Source: Sphaerisporangium rubeum
Lineage (GTDB): Bacteria > Actinomycetota > Actinomycetes > Streptosporangiales > Streptosporangiaceae
Length of the DNA: 64,000 bases
Direction: 5' to 3'
Assembly: GCF_014207705.1 (NCBI RefSeq)
Contig: NZ_JACHIU010000001.1
Coordinates: 3,030,501 to 3,094,500 of the forward strand
Shown here: one piece after another, positions 35,759-46,812 of the stretch
Position numbering within the stretch: the first letter of the stretch is position 1
Layout of the letters: each line of letters opens with the position of its first letter
Notes under the pieces: generated by a model
The model's database searches: none
The model's input: the letters and a program-made list of their open reading frames with translations, nothing else
What the model was told of the DNA's origin: nothing
Translations under genes and position numbers: made by a program

Positions 35759-37057
35759 ATGGGCAAGCTTCGTCCCCGGCTGGTCACCCCTCTGCTCGCC
35801 ACCGTCATGGTTCTCGGCCTGTCCGCCTGCGGAGGCGGCACGGACGCCGGCGCCTCGCCGGACGCCGCGCGGCCGGCTGAGAAGATCAAGCTCACCGTCG
35901 CGCTGTTCAGCGACTTCCATTTCGCGCCGCTGTACGAGGAGTTCAAGAAGACGCACCCGAACGTCGAGATCGTCGAACGCCGCGCGCAGTTCAACGACCA
36001 CCACACCAACCTCACCACCCAGCTCGCCACCGGGTCGGGTGCGGCCGACGTCATCGCGGTGGAGGCCGGGTACATCGCGACGTTCACCCCGCTCGCCGAC
36101 AAGTTCCACGACCTCGGCCAGTACGGCCTCACCAAGCGCCAGGGGGACTACCTGGACTGGAAGTGGCGGCAGGGCCTGTCGCCGGACGGCGGTAAGCTGC
36201 TCGGCCTCGGCACCGACGTCGGCGGTCTCGCCATGTGCTACCGCACCGACCTGTTCGAGAAGGCCGGCCTGCCGACCGGCCGCGACGAGGTCTCCGCGCT
36301 GTGGCCCACCTGGGAGGCGTACATGGAGGCCGGCAAGAAGTTCACCGCCGCCAAGGTGGCAGGCGCCAAGTGGTTCGACGGCCCCGGCGAGAACTTCCGT
36401 GCCATGGTCGACCAGGCCCCCGTCGGCTTCTACGACGAACAGAACACCCTGGTCGCCGGCACCAACCCCGACGTGCGCAAGGCGTGGGACCTGTCGGTCG
36501 CGATGATCCAGGCCGGCCAGTCCGCCGAGCTCGCCGCGTTCAGCCCACCGTGGAACACCGGCCTCACCAAGGGCTCGTTCGCCACCATCATCTGCCCCTC
36601 GTGGAAGACCGGCAGCATCAAGGACGCCGCACCCGCGACGTCCGGCAAGTGGGACGTCGCGGCGGTCCCCGGCGGCGGTGGCGGCAACCAGGGAGGCACG
36701 CACCTGATGGCCCCCAAGCAAGGTAAGCATCCCAAGGAGGCCGCCGAGCTGATCGACCTGCTGACGAGCAAGGACACCCAGCTCAAGCTGTTCACCGAGG
36801 CCGGCGCGCTGCCGTCCATCCCGGCGCTGTACGACGACCCCGCCATCACGTCGTACGTCAACCCGTTCTTCAGCGACGCGCCGACCGGCAAGATCTTCAC
36901 CGACGCCGCCAAGGCGCTCAAGCCGCAGCACGTCGGCCCGAAGGCCGGTGACGTGCTCACCGCCTTCGGCAACGGCCTGCAGCGCATCGAGCAGGGCAAG
37001 CAGGCACCGCAGGACGCGTGGCAGCAGGTCCTCAAGGACCTCGACCGCATCAAGTAG
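35759..37057 (+). CDS. cebE: Sugar ABC transporter solute-binding lipoprotein, CebE-like
   Basis: 432 residues from the ATG with GGAGGG upstream. Lipoprotein signal with lipobox L-S-A-C. The mature protein is a cluster-B sugar-binding protein: FAPLYEEFKKTHPNVEIVER, DHHTNLTTQLATGSGAADVIAVE and LGLGTDVGGLAMCYRTDLFEKAGLP. This resembles CebE, the cellobiose/cellotriose receptor of Streptomyces. It is first in an operon of two permeases and a GH1 beta-glucosidase, which supports a beta-glucoside ligand. The ATPase is missing, as usual for such importers that share MsiK. Four LacI-type operators precede the gene. Confidence 0.88.
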   Translation: MGKLRPRLVTPLLATVMVLGLSACGGGTDAGASPDAARPAEKIKLTVALFSDFHFAPLYEEFKKTHPNVEIVERRAQFNDHHTNLTTQLATGSGAADVIAVEAGYIATFTPLADKFHDLGQYGLTKRQGDYLDWKWRQGLSPDGGKLLGLGTDVGGLAMCYRTDLFEKAGLPTGRDEVSALWPTWEAYMEAGKKFTAAKVAGAKWFDGPGENFRAMVDQAPVGFYDEQNTLVAGTNPDVRKAWDLSVAMIQAGQSAELAAFSPPWNTGLTKGSFATIICPSWKTGSIKDAAPATSGKWDVAAVPGGGGGNQGGTHLMAPKQGKHPKEAAELIDLLTSKDTQLKLFTEAGALPSIPALYDDPAITSYVNPFFSDAPTGKIFTDAAKALKPQHVGPKAGDVLTAFGNGLQRIEQGKQAPQDAWQQVLKDLDRIK

Positions 37058-37129
37058 CCCCCGGCGCGCGGCCGGTCCGCCGTGTCCGGACCGGCCGCGC
37101 CGCACGCGTACCCGCGAAAGGAGGTCGCC

Positions 37130-38103
37130 ATGGCGACCCGCGCCTCCACGGCGGTGACCCCGTCCCGCCGGCCCCAGCTCCCCCCGCCGCGGGACCGCGC
37201 GAGGCTGCGCGTCCTCGCGCACCGGCTCGACATGAAGGCGTCCCCGTACGCCTACGTCGCGCCGTACCTGCTGCTGTTCTGCGCGTTCGGCCTGTTCCCG
37301 CTGCTGTACACCGCCTGGGTGAGCCTGCACGACTGGACGCTGCTGTCCGACACGCACACCTTCGTCGGGCTCGGCAACTTCCAGGCCCTGCTCGGTGACG
37401 AGTACTTCTGGAACGCCGCCTTCAACACGCTGTCCATCGGCGTCCTGTCCACGGTGCCGCAGCTCGCGCTCGCCATCTGGCTGGCGCACCTGCTGAACCG
37501 GCCGCTGCGCGCGCAGACGATCTTCCGGGTGACGCTGCTGCTGCCGAACGTCACCAGTGTCGTCGCGGTGGTCGTCATCTTCAGCCAGCTCTTCGGCCGC
37601 GACTTCGGCCTCGTCAACTGGGTGCTGTCGTGGTCAGGCGCGCAGCCGGTCGACTGGAACGCCGGCACGGCGTCCTCGCACGTGGCCATCTCCGTCATGA
37701 TCATGTGGCGGTGGACCGGGTACAACGCGCTCATCTTCCTCGCCGCCATGCAGGCGGTGCCGCGCGAGCTGTACGAGGCCGCCACCATCGACGGCGCGAG
37801 CGGTTTCACGCAGCTCCGGAGGATCACCATCCCGATGATCCGGCCCACCGTCGTCTTCGTGGTCATCACCTCGACCATCGGGGCCATGCAGGTGCTCGCC
37901 GAGCCGCTGCTGTTCGGCGTCTACAGCCTCACCGGCGGCCCCGACCGGCAGTACCAGACGCTCTCGCTGTTCATCTACGAGAACTTCACCAAGCTCGACT
38001 TCGGGTACGCCTCGGCGATCTCCTGGATGATGTTCCTGTTCATCGTCGTGGCGGCCGCGGTCAACTACCTGCTCACGCGCCGAGCGAGAGGAAGCCTGAC
38101 GTG

Positions 38104-38104
<1 letters not shown>
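37130..38104 (+). CDS. cebF: Sugar ABC transporter permease, CebF-like
   Basis: 324 residues from the ATG preceded by AAAGGAGG. Six predicted membrane helices, with a leading basic cytoplasmic tail. The conserved EAA-loop reads ELYEAATIDGASGFTQLRRITIPMI, where the shared ATPase docks. PYLLLFCAFGLFPLLYTAWVSLHDW is the typical first helix of MalF-type permeases. It overlaps the next permease gene, indicating translational coupling. Forms the heterodimeric pore with CebG for cello-oligosaccharide import. Confidence 0.93.
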
Positions 38105-40373
<2,269 letters not shown>

Positions 40374-40374
40374 A

Positions 40375-40436
40375 GGGACCCGCCGTCGCCGCGGCCGGTC
40401 CGAGCCGTCAGGGGTACGGCGGCCGGCACGGGTCCC
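40375..40436. terminator. Possible terminator after the ceb operon
   Basis: GGGACCCG pairs with CGGGTCCC, and inside it CGCCGT can pair with ACGGCG, forming a branched structure just past the bglC stop. The loops are large, so termination strength is uncertain. Confidence 0.35.
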
Positions 40437-40485
40437 GTCCCCGACGTGCAGCCCGCCTTCCCCCCGGGATGCCGCCGGTGTCATC

Positions 40486-40998
40486 TCATGCCTGAGCGGT
40501 CGGCGACCTGGTGAGGTACGCCAGTTCCGTGGACCACGTCTCCGGGTCGGGGGACTCGGCGGGGTCGGTCAGCCAGAAGTCGAAACGTCCCCGCCAGACC
40601 TCCACGCCGTCCTCCACACCGGTGTCGAAGCGGACGCCGTTCTCCGCGGCCCACGCGTCCACCTCCTTGATGGTGCCGGCCAGCCGGTCGGGGTGGCCGG
40701 TGTGCACGGCCACCAGGTACCGGCCGGCGGGGATCGTGCCGGGGATGACCCGGCCGTCCCCCTCGACCGGCTCGGCGACCGGCACCCCCACCTCGAGGCG
40801 GAACTCGCGCTCCCGGTCGCCGGCCACCCAGTAGCGGTAGAACGGCGGGCCGGCGGGGGACAGGCCGCCGGCGGCGAGCCAGGTGAACATCTCGGGGACC
40901 AGAGCGTTGACCTCGCCCCAGCGGGAGAAGGACGCGGTGATGGGGATGGCGGCGTACGGACGGGCTTCGCGGTCGTCGAGCAGGGGACGCACGGTCAC
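40486..40998 (-). CDS. GyrI-like/AraC effector-binding domain protein
   Basis: 170 residues from a GTG preceded by GAGGTGA. The GyrI-like small-molecule-binding fold is seen in the pattern GPPFYRYW, FRLEVGVPVAEPVEGDGRVIPGTIPAGRYLVAVHTGHPDRL and GVEVWRGRFDFWLTDPAESPDPETW. Stand-alone versions bind hydrophobic or cationic compounds and some hydrolyse cyclopropanoid toxins. There is no DNA-binding domain. Possible co-transcription with the sigma gene 71 bases upstream on the same strand. Confidence 0.85.
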   Translation of the reverse strand: MTVRPLLDDREARPYAAIPITASFSRWGEVNALVPEMFTWLAAGGLSPAGPPFYRYWVAGDREREFRLEVGVPVAEPVEGDGRVIPGTIPAGRYLVAVHTGHPDRLAGTIKEVDAWAAENGVRFDTGVEDGVEVWRGRFDFWLTDPAESPDPETWSTELAYLTRSPTAQA

Positions 40999-41069
40999 AG
41001 GTCACCTCGGTGTCGGAGTTCGGCCACTTCCACGGGGTATACCGCGACGGCGGCCGGAACTCATCGGTG

Positions 41070-42062
41070 CTACGGCAGGAAAGCCGGCAGTCCGAACCGA
41101 GGCAGGTCGTGGGCCGCGTCGAGGAACGAGTGGACGGCGGCGAAACGGCCGTCACGCGCCTCCACCACGATCAGGGCCCACGGCCGGTGGCGTCCCGGGC
41201 CCTCGGACACGCCGTCGCGGTCCGCGGGGACGTAGTGACCGAACGCGGCGCATCCGTTGGCGGCGGTGGGAAGCAGGCGGGAGCCGCGGCAGAAATCGCT
41301 GTGGAGGAGAGCCTGGCGGATGTCCGCGACGCCGCGCAGCCACCACGGGAACGGCGGCATCGACATGGTGGCGTCCTCGTGCAGCAACGCGACCAGCGCC
41401 TCGACGTCGTGGCGCTCGAACGCGGCGGCGTACCGGCGGGACAACTCGGCGCGCACGGGGTCCGGCGGCGGGGGAGGACCGGCGGGGAGGTGGTCACGCA
41501 TGGTGGCGCGGGCCCGTTGCAGTGCGCTGTTCACCGAGGCCACGGTGCCGCCGAGCAGCGTCACGACCTCGGCGGACGTCCAGGCGAGCACGTCGCGCAG
41601 GATCAGCACGGCACGCTGACGTGGCGGCAGGCGCTGAAGCGCCGCCACGAACGCCAGCCGGATCGACTCGCGCGCCACCACCACGTCGGCGGGGTCGCCG
41701 CCGGTGCCGATCACCCGGTCGTCGTGCACCGGCTGGACCCACGCGTGCGCCGGCAGCGGCTCGCCGACGGGGGACCCCGGCCGCGCCGCCGGGCCGAGAT
41801 CCATGGGGACCGCACGGCGGGCCCGGCCGCGCAGCATGTCCGCGCACACGTTGGCGGCGATGGCGAACAACCACGTCCGCACGCTCGCACGAGCCTCGTC
41901 GTACCTGTCCCACGCACGCCAGGCCCGCACCATGGTTTCCTGCACGGCGTCCTCGGCGTCCGCGGCGGAGCCGATCATGCGGTAGCAGAACCCGGTCAGC
42001 TCGACCCGGTGTGCCGCGAAGGCGTGCTCCGGCGCGACGGCCGTGGCGCCGGGCCGCGTCAC
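41070..42062 (-). CDS. ECF sigma factor with C-terminal SnoaL-like domain
   Basis: 330 residues. Region 2: AFAAHRVELTGFCYRMIGSAADAEDAVQETMVRAWRAWDRYDE. Region 4: ALQRLPPRQRAVLILRDVLAWTSAEVVTLLGGTVASVNSALQRARAT. A ~120-residue NTF2/SnoaL-like tail (RRYAAAFERHDVEALVALLHEDATMSMPPFPWWLRG) follows. This architecture (TIGR02960-type ECF) carries its own regulatory domain instead of an anti-sigma partner. The GTG start overlaps the stop of the upstream GNAT gene (GTGA), so they are translationally coupled. What the SnoaL-like pocket senses is unknown. Confidence 0.92.
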   Translation of the reverse strand: MTRPGATAVAPEHAFAAHRVELTGFCYRMIGSAADAEDAVQETMVRAWRAWDRYDEARASVRTWLFAIAANVCADMLRGRARRAVPMDLGPAARPGSPVGEPLPAHAWVQPVHDDRVIGTGGDPADVVVARESIRLAFVAALQRLPPRQRAVLILRDVLAWTSAEVVTLLGGTVASVNSALQRARATMRDHLPAGPPPPPDPVRAELSRRYAAAFERHDVEALVALLHEDATMSMPPFPWWLRGVADIRQALLHSDFCRGSRLLPTAANGCAAFGHYVPADRDGVSEGPGRHRPWALIVVEARDGRFAAVHSFLDAAHDLPRFGLPAFLP

Positions 42063-42613
42063 GCCGGCGTGTCCCCGGGGGACGGCGTGTGCGGCCACTC
42101 GGAGGCGAGCAGGCCGTACAGCAGGTCGTCGGTCCACTCGCCTTTGACCCAGAAGTGCTTGCGGCGCAGGCCCTCGCGCTGGAAGCCGAGGCGTTCGAGC
42201 AGGCGTGCCGAGCGGTGGTTGCGCGCGTCGCAGCCGGCGGAGACGCGGTGGAGACGGCGGACCGTGAACAGGTGGCCGAGGAACGCGGTCAGGGCCTCGG
42301 TGGCGTAGCCCTTGCCCTGGTAGGCGGCGGCGAGGGTGTAGCCGATCTTGGCCTGCATGTGGTTCTGGTGGAGTTTGACGCCGATGTCGCCGATGAGCGA
42401 GCCGTCGAGGTCGATGGCGTACTGGAACCAGCCGGGTTCGCCGGGGTCGGCGGTGGCGAACGCGGCGGTCAGGATGACGGCGCGCTCCAGGGAGAACGGG
42501 GTCTCCCATACCTGGTAGCGGGCCACTTCGGGGTCGGAGCGGTAGGCGGCGAGCGCGGCGGCGTCGCCTGTGTGGAACCGGCGGACGGTGAGGCGGTCCG
42601 TGGAGAGAAGCAC
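42059..42613 (-). CDS. GNAT acetyltransferase, RimJ/RimL type
   Basis: 184 residues from the GTG giving MLLSTDRLTVRRFHTGDAAAL, where conservation begins. The acetyl-CoA loop is LAAAYQGKGYATEAL and the late motif NHRSARLLERLGFQREGLRRKHFWVKGEWTDDLLYGLL is typical of RimJ/RimL-like enzymes acting on amines or N termini. The frame is open upstream to a GTG that overlaps the stop of a 17-codon leader frame, giving an alternative 223-residue form. A TACTG-like -10 lies 6-11 bases before the chosen start, so a leaderless transcript is also possible. Coupled downstream to the SnoaL-tailed sigma gene. Confidence 0.85.
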   Translation of the reverse strand: MLLSTDRLTVRRFHTGDAAALAAYRSDPEVARYQVWETPFSLERAVILTAAFATADPGEPGWFQYAIDLDGSLIGDIGVKLHQNHMQAKIGYTLAAAYQGKGYATEALTAFLGHLFTVRRLHRVSAGCDARNHRSARLLERLGFQREGLRRKHFWVKGEWTDDLLYGLLASEWPHTPSPGDTPA

Positions 42614-42717
42614 CTCGGCAGTATCGCCGATGAGACGTGGCGGGTCCCAGCCTTCGGCTGCGGGGATCCGCGGGTGACCGTGGCAGGCCAGCGCCGGAGC
42701 GGCGCGCGTGACCCGCC

Positions 42718-42740
42718 GGGGGTCGCTCACCGCGACCCCC
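42718..42740 (-). promoter_or_regulatory. Hairpin overlapping the stop of the leader frame (candidate attenuator)
   Basis: GGGGGTCGC pairs perfectly with GCGACCCCC around a 5-base loop that contains the leader frame's stop region. Placement of a stable stem at the end of a short upstream frame is the layout of ribosome-mediated attenuators. There is no U-tract. Function is inferred from layout only. Confidence 0.4.
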
Positions 42741-42780
42741 GAAGGAGGGAGAACCGGGCTACGGGGACGTCCTCGGGCAT
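42727..42780 (-). CDS. Possible 17-residue leader peptide upstream of the GNAT gene
   Basis: AAGGAAG lies 3 bases before an ATG that opens MPEDVPVARFSLLRGSR. Its TGA overlaps an in-frame GTG that would extend the GNAT protein N-terminally (GTGA). The strong ribosome site and the hairpin at its end make translation plausible. No amino-acid run hints at a sensed metabolite. Could be chance. Confidence 0.4.
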   Translation of the reverse strand: MPEDVPVARFSLLRGSR

Positions 42781-43174
42781 GGTCTTCCTTCGATCCGGCC
42801 GCTTGGACAAGCGATTGGTATCAAGGCGAAACACCCCACGACTCTAGTAGAAACATTTCGGCACGCAAGACCTAGTTTTCGGGAAGTCCTATCGATCGCG
42901 CCGCCGCCATCGGCATCCAGCAGGTAGAGGCCGCCGATAGTTTTCGGGACATTACCGGAAGGTTTCCGGCCGATTGGCCGTGCACGTGCATATGCCGCAG
43001 GCGGAGGGCTGGTTGAGCTTTCAAAAACGCTAGCGGCAAGGACCTGCGGCCGGCTGCTGTGCCGGCCGTGCGGGTGGGTGACGGAGTGGCGGCGGCGCCG
43101 GAACCGGAGAGCCTGAGGGGAATCCTGGAGCGCGACTCCCAGGCGTCGCCGCCGGACGGCCCTCAGGCGGGTCG
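42781..43174. other. Gene-free stretch between the leader frame and the MFS gene
   Basis: About 390 bases, noticeably AT-richer than its surroundings around 42790-43040, with no convincing frame in codon use. It probably contains the promoter of the leader/GNAT/sigma unit (for example TACTAG or GATACC as -10 candidates on the minus strand) and the 3' end of the MFS transcript. I see no clear terminator. Confidence 0.5.
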
Positions 43175-44506
43175 TCAGGCCGGCAGGGTCTCGCGTGCGG
43201 TGCCGGCGTCCGCGCGCGGGTGGACCCGGCCGCGGACGGCGAGCCCGAAGGCGGCGACCAGCAGGCCCGCGATCCCCGACAGCACGAACGGCCCCGCGGG
43301 ACGCCACACGTCGTACAGGATGCCGCCGAGCCCGGAGACGATCATGATGCCGGCCGCGCCGCAGAGGGTGTGCACCCCGAACGCCGACCCGCGGACCGCG
43401 GCCGGCACCTGCTGGGCCAGCAGCGGGCCCGCCGTGGTGATGCCGGCGATCTCGCCGACACCGATCAGCACCGCGACGATCATCATGCCGGACCCGAGCG
43501 GGTCGCTCACCAGCAGCGTCGACAGGTACGCGGCGGCGGCCACCGCCTGCGCGAGGATGACGAGGTTCTGCCGCGGCATCCGGTCGCCGAGCCAGCCGAA
43601 CACCGGCGCGCACAGCAGCGCGACCGTCTGCGAGATCCCCACCACCGCGCCGGCGCGTGCCACGGCCTCGGCGCTGGACATGCCGCGTTCCGCCACGGCG
43701 AAGTCGGTGATCCACAGCGTCATGAAGCCCACCACGATCGCGAGGTCGGCCCGTGCCACGAACGACGCGGCGTACGACAGGGCCACTCCGGGGTCGCGGG
43801 CCAGCACCACCCCCTCACGCACCAGGCGCGGCAGCGGCACACGTTCGCCGCCGGCGGCGGTGACGGCGGGCTTGGCCAGCGTCACCCACAGCACCGCGGC
43901 GAGCACCACGATCCCGGCCGCGATGAGCAGGAACGCCAGCCGCGTCGCCGCCACCGGCGCCAGGCCGCGCGACTCGAACATCTGCGGCAGCCGCGCGAGC
44001 AGCAGCACGGCGACCACCGCGCCGATGCCGCCGAACACGCCGATCAGGCCGTACGACTTGCCGCGTGACCGGGTGCGCACGTAGTCGATCGCGACGGTGG
44101 ACAGCATCGCGTTGATCGCGGCCACGCCGAGCCCGAACACCACCCGCAGCGCGACCAGCACAGCCGTGTTCCCCGCGAACGGGAACAGCGCGACGCCGAA
44201 CGCGCACAGCGCCAGCCCGGCCAGCACGACGATCCGGCGTCCGAAGCGGTCGGCGAGCGCGCCGTACCACGCCAGGCTGACGATCATCGCCAGCTCGGCG
44301 GAGAAACCGAGCAGGCCGACGACCCGGCCCTGCGCGGAGTCCGGCACGCCGAGGACGGTCGTCAGGATGTGCGGCTGGGTCGAGGGCAGGAACGAGATGA
44401 CCGCGGTCCCGGCGGTCGCCATCGCCAGCAGTGCCCACATGTTGCCGCGGGTGATCCCGTCGGCGAGCTGCGCGCCGAGTACTCGGCGCGTCCGGTCTGC
44501 GGCCAT
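43175..44506 (-). CDS. MFS transporter
   Basis: 443 residues with about twelve membrane helices. The MFS loop 2-3 motif appears as WYGALADRFGRRIVVLAGL, and a second copy in the other half as FGWLGDRMPRQNLVILAQ. Other conserved parts are LRVVFGLGVAAINAMLSTVAIDYVRTRSRGKSYGLIG. Drug-type or metabolite exporters look like this, but substrate cannot be inferred. It is divergent from the SAM-dependent methyltransferase gene across 114 bases. Confidence 0.92.
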   Translation of the reverse strand: MAADRTRRVLGAQLADGITRGNMWALLAMATAGTAVISFLPSTQPHILTTVLGVPDSAQGRVVGLLGFSAELAMIVSLAWYGALADRFGRRIVVLAGLALCAFGVALFPFAGNTAVLVALRVVFGLGVAAINAMLSTVAIDYVRTRSRGKSYGLIGVFGGIGAVVAVLLLARLPQMFESRGLAPVAATRLAFLLIAAGIVVLAAVLWVTLAKPAVTAAGGERVPLPRLVREGVVLARDPGVALSYAASFVARADLAIVVGFMTLWITDFAVAERGMSSAEAVARAGAVVGISQTVALLCAPVFGWLGDRMPRQNLVILAQAVAAAAYLSTLLVSDPLGSGMMIVAVLIGVGEIAGITTAGPLLAQQVPAAVRGSAFGVHTLCGAAGIMIVSGLGGILYDVWRPAGPFVLSGIAGLLVAAFGLAVRGRVHPRADAGTARETLPA

Positions 44507-44620
44507 GGGAGGATCATGACATTCTGCGGGGGGACTGCAACGCTTTTACCGACAAGTCGGGTTTTTTGCCTCCGGACGGTTAGGATCCAACCGCGTGACG
44601 CCGAGACCAGGAGGACACCG

Positions 44621-45427
44621 ATGAATCCTGCCGCGATCGGAGGCGGTTTCAACCCTAATATCCCCAATGCGGCGCGGATGTATGACTATTTCCTCGGCGG
44701 CAAGGACAACCTTCCGGTGGACCGCGAGGCCGCACAGCAGGTACTGCGTTTCGTCCCCGAGGTCCCGATAGGCATCCGCGAGAACCGCGCCTTCCTGCAG
44801 CGCGCCGTACGCTACCTCGCGGGACAGGGCATTCGCCAGTTCCTCGACATCGGCGCCGGCCTGCCGACCCAGCGCAACGTGCACCAGGTGGCGGGGGAGT
44901 ACGCGCCAGGCGCGCGCACGGTGTACGTCGACAACGACCCGCAGGTGCTCGCGCACGCACGCGCGCTGCTGCAGGACAGCCCGCTGGTGCTCGTCGCCGA
45001 GGGGGACCTGCGAGAGCCCGGCCACATCATGGACAACCCCGACATCCGGGCCCACCTGGACTTCAGCCAGCCGATCGCCGTCCTGATGCTGGCCATCGTC
45101 CACTTCATCCCCGACTCCGACGCGCCGAAGGACATCATCGCGCGCGTCACGCGGTCGCTGGCCCCCGGCAGCTACCTCGCGCTCTCCCACGTGGTCATCG
45201 ACGAACGTCCCACGGCCGCTCCCGGCGTGGAGCGCGTCTACCAGAGCGCGTCCGCTCCGTTCGTGCCACGCCTGTCGAGCCAGGTCACCCCGTTCTTCGA
45301 CGGTCTGGAGATCGCCGACCCCGGCATCGTCAACCTGCACGAGTGGCGTCCCGACTCCGACTACGTCACCCCGCCTCTGCTGCAGATCGCCTCGTACTTC
45401 CTCTGCGGCGTCGGCCGCGTACCCTAG
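44621..45427 (+). CDS. SAM-dependent methyltransferase, DUF574/Methyltransf_19 family
   Basis: 268 residues, AGGAGG 6 bases before the ATG. The N terminus FNPNIPNAARMYDYFLGGKDNLPVDREAA is the hallmark of this actinobacterial family. The SAM-binding motif is FLDIGAGLPTQRNVHQVA. VYVDNDPQVLAHARALL and GDLREPGHIMDNPDIRAHLDFSQPIAVLMLAIVHFI follow. Dozens of paralogues occur in streptomycetes, and their substrates are unknown. A TAGGAT -10-like element lies 35 bases upstream. Confidence 0.95.
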   Translation: MNPAAIGGGFNPNIPNAARMYDYFLGGKDNLPVDREAAQQVLRFVPEVPIGIRENRAFLQRAVRYLAGQGIRQFLDIGAGLPTQRNVHQVAGEYAPGARTVYVDNDPQVLAHARALLQDSPLVLVAEGDLREPGHIMDNPDIRAHLDFSQPIAVLMLAIVHFIPDSDAPKDIIARVTRSLAPGSYLALSHVVIDERPTAAPGVERVYQSASAPFVPRLSSQVTPFFDGLEIADPGIVNLHEWRPDSDYVTPPLLQIASYFLCGVGRVP

Positions 45428-45462
45428 ATGTGATGGACTTGACCTCGAACAGGGAGGTCATC

Positions 45463-46311
45463 ATGTCCGGACCGATCGTGGCCGGGGTGGACGGTTCGGG
45501 GCCGGCCACCGCGGCGCTCGAGTGGGCCGCCGAGGAGGCGGCGCGGCGCGGGGTGCCGCTGCGGGTCGTGCACGTGCGCGAGCCGTGGGCCGGCGAGGAG
45601 GAGCCGCATCTGGACCTCGCCGACGGCGAGCACCGTGAGGTCCTCGCCGAGGCGGCCGACGCGGCGCGCAAGCACACGCCGGGGGTCGAGGTCACCACGG
45701 CCCTGGTCGCCGGCACGGTGGTCGGATCGCTGCGTGCGGAGTCCGAGACGGCGGCGCTCGTCGTCATCGGCAGCCGGGGCGGGGGAGGCTTCGCCGAGCT
45801 GCTGCTCGGCTCGGTCGGCATGGGTCTCGCCGGTCACGCGCGCGGGCCGGTCGTCGTGGTCAGGCAGGTTCCCGAAGGGCCGCGCGGTGAGGTCGTGGCC
45901 GGGTACGACGGGTCGCCGCACGCCGAGACGGCCGTGGCGTTCGCCGTCGAGGAGGCCGCGCTGCGCGGCGTGCCGCTGCGCGTGCTGAGCGCCTGGCCCT
46001 CGCCGCCGGTGGCGCCGTACTCGCTGACGTTCGGCGACCTGGTCCAGGCGTCCTTCGACGCCGAGGTGGGCCGGCTGCGCGAGCGCGTGGACGCGTTGCG
46101 CGAGGAGAACCCAGCGGTCGACATCCGTGACGAGGTGGTCGTCGGCCACCCCGTTCCCGCGCTCACCGAGGCCTCGGAGCAGGCCGACCTGGTCGTCGTC
46201 GGCTCGCGAGGCAAGGGCCCCCTCGCGTCGGTGCTCGGCTCGGTGAGCCACGGGGTGCTGCATCACGCGCGCTGTCCCGTCGCCGTGGTCCGGCCTCCTG
46301 AGCAGGACTGA
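45463..46311 (+). CDS. Universal stress protein with two Usp domains
   Basis: 282 residues; AGGGAGG precedes the ATG. Two tandem UspA domains: the first begins IVAGVDGSGPATAALEWAAEEAARRG and ends VVIGSRGGGGFAELLLGSVGMGLAGHARGPVVVV, the second begins VVAGYDGSPHAETAVAFAVEEA and ends VVVGSRGKGPLASVLGSVSHGVLHHARCPVAVV. Both have the G-2X-G-9X-G-(S/T) ATP-binding pattern. Such tandem Usp proteins are induced by hypoxia or starvation in mycobacteria. It is convergent with another Usp gene. Confidence 0.95.
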   Translation: MSGPIVAGVDGSGPATAALEWAAEEAARRGVPLRVVHVREPWAGEEEPHLDLADGEHREVLAEAADAARKHTPGVEVTTALVAGTVVGSLRAESETAALVVIGSRGGGGFAELLLGSVGMGLAGHARGPVVVVRQVPEGPRGEVVAGYDGSPHAETAVAFAVEEAALRGVPLRVLSAWPSPPVAPYSLTFGDLVQASFDAEVGRLRERVDALREENPAVDIRDEVVVGHPVPALTEASEQADLVVVGSRGKGPLASVLGSVSHGVLHHARCPVAVVRPPEQD

Positions 46312-46368
46312 CCTCCTCGCCGCGCGACCTCCCCCCGGGTCGTGACGGTCACCCTTCGCCTGTGACCG

Positions 46369-46812
46369 TCACGCCGGTGCGGGTGCCGGGGTGAGGAACC
46401 GTATGGTGTAGGACATCCTGCCTGGCAGGTCCGGCGCCGTGCAGACCAGCACCGGACACGGCGCGCCGCTCAGCACGGACGTGACCGTCGAGCCGTCCAG
46501 CGGCCGTCCGCCGTAGCCGGCGCCGATCACCAGCAGTTCGGCCTCCGCCGCGTGCCGGGTGAGCACGTCCCCCGGCCGGCCGGACGCGATCAGGCAGCGC
46601 GCCGCGACCGGATCCGCCGGGCCCAGCACCGACGCCACCAGCTCGTCCAGTGCTCTGCGCGCCGCCTCGGTGACGACCTCGTCCTCCTTGCCGACCCGCA
46701 CGACGTCGAGCCGGGCCCGCCGTTCCCGTGCCTCCTCGCCGGCCCTGCGCAGCGCCGCGATGGCGTGCGGTGTGTCGTCCATCCCCACGACGACGTATTC
46801 AGGTGGAGACAT
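46369..46812 (-). CDS. Universal stress protein, single Usp domain
   Basis: 147 residues, with GGGGAGA before the ATG. N terminus YVVVGMDDTPHAIAALRRAGEEARERRARLDVVRV; C-terminal region LLVIGAGYGGRPLDGSTVTSVLSGAPCPVLVC. The ATP-loop is altered (GAGYGGRPLDGSTV rather than GxxGxxxxxxGS), so nucleotide binding may be weak. It is convergent with the two-domain Usp gene. Confidence 0.88.
   Translation of the reverse strand: MSPPEYVVVGMDDTPHAIAALRRAGEEARERRARLDVVRVGKEDEVVTEAARRALDELVASVLGPADPVAARCLIASGRPGDVLTRHAAEAELLVIGAGYGGRPLDGSTVTSVLSGAPCPVLVCTAPDLPGRMSYTIRFLTPAPAPA

Noticed and set aside
42759-43060. Frame continuing on the minus strand beyond the MFS 3' end
   Set aside because: It is AT-rich, has no biased third-position GC and the translated residues match nothing; treated as non-coding.
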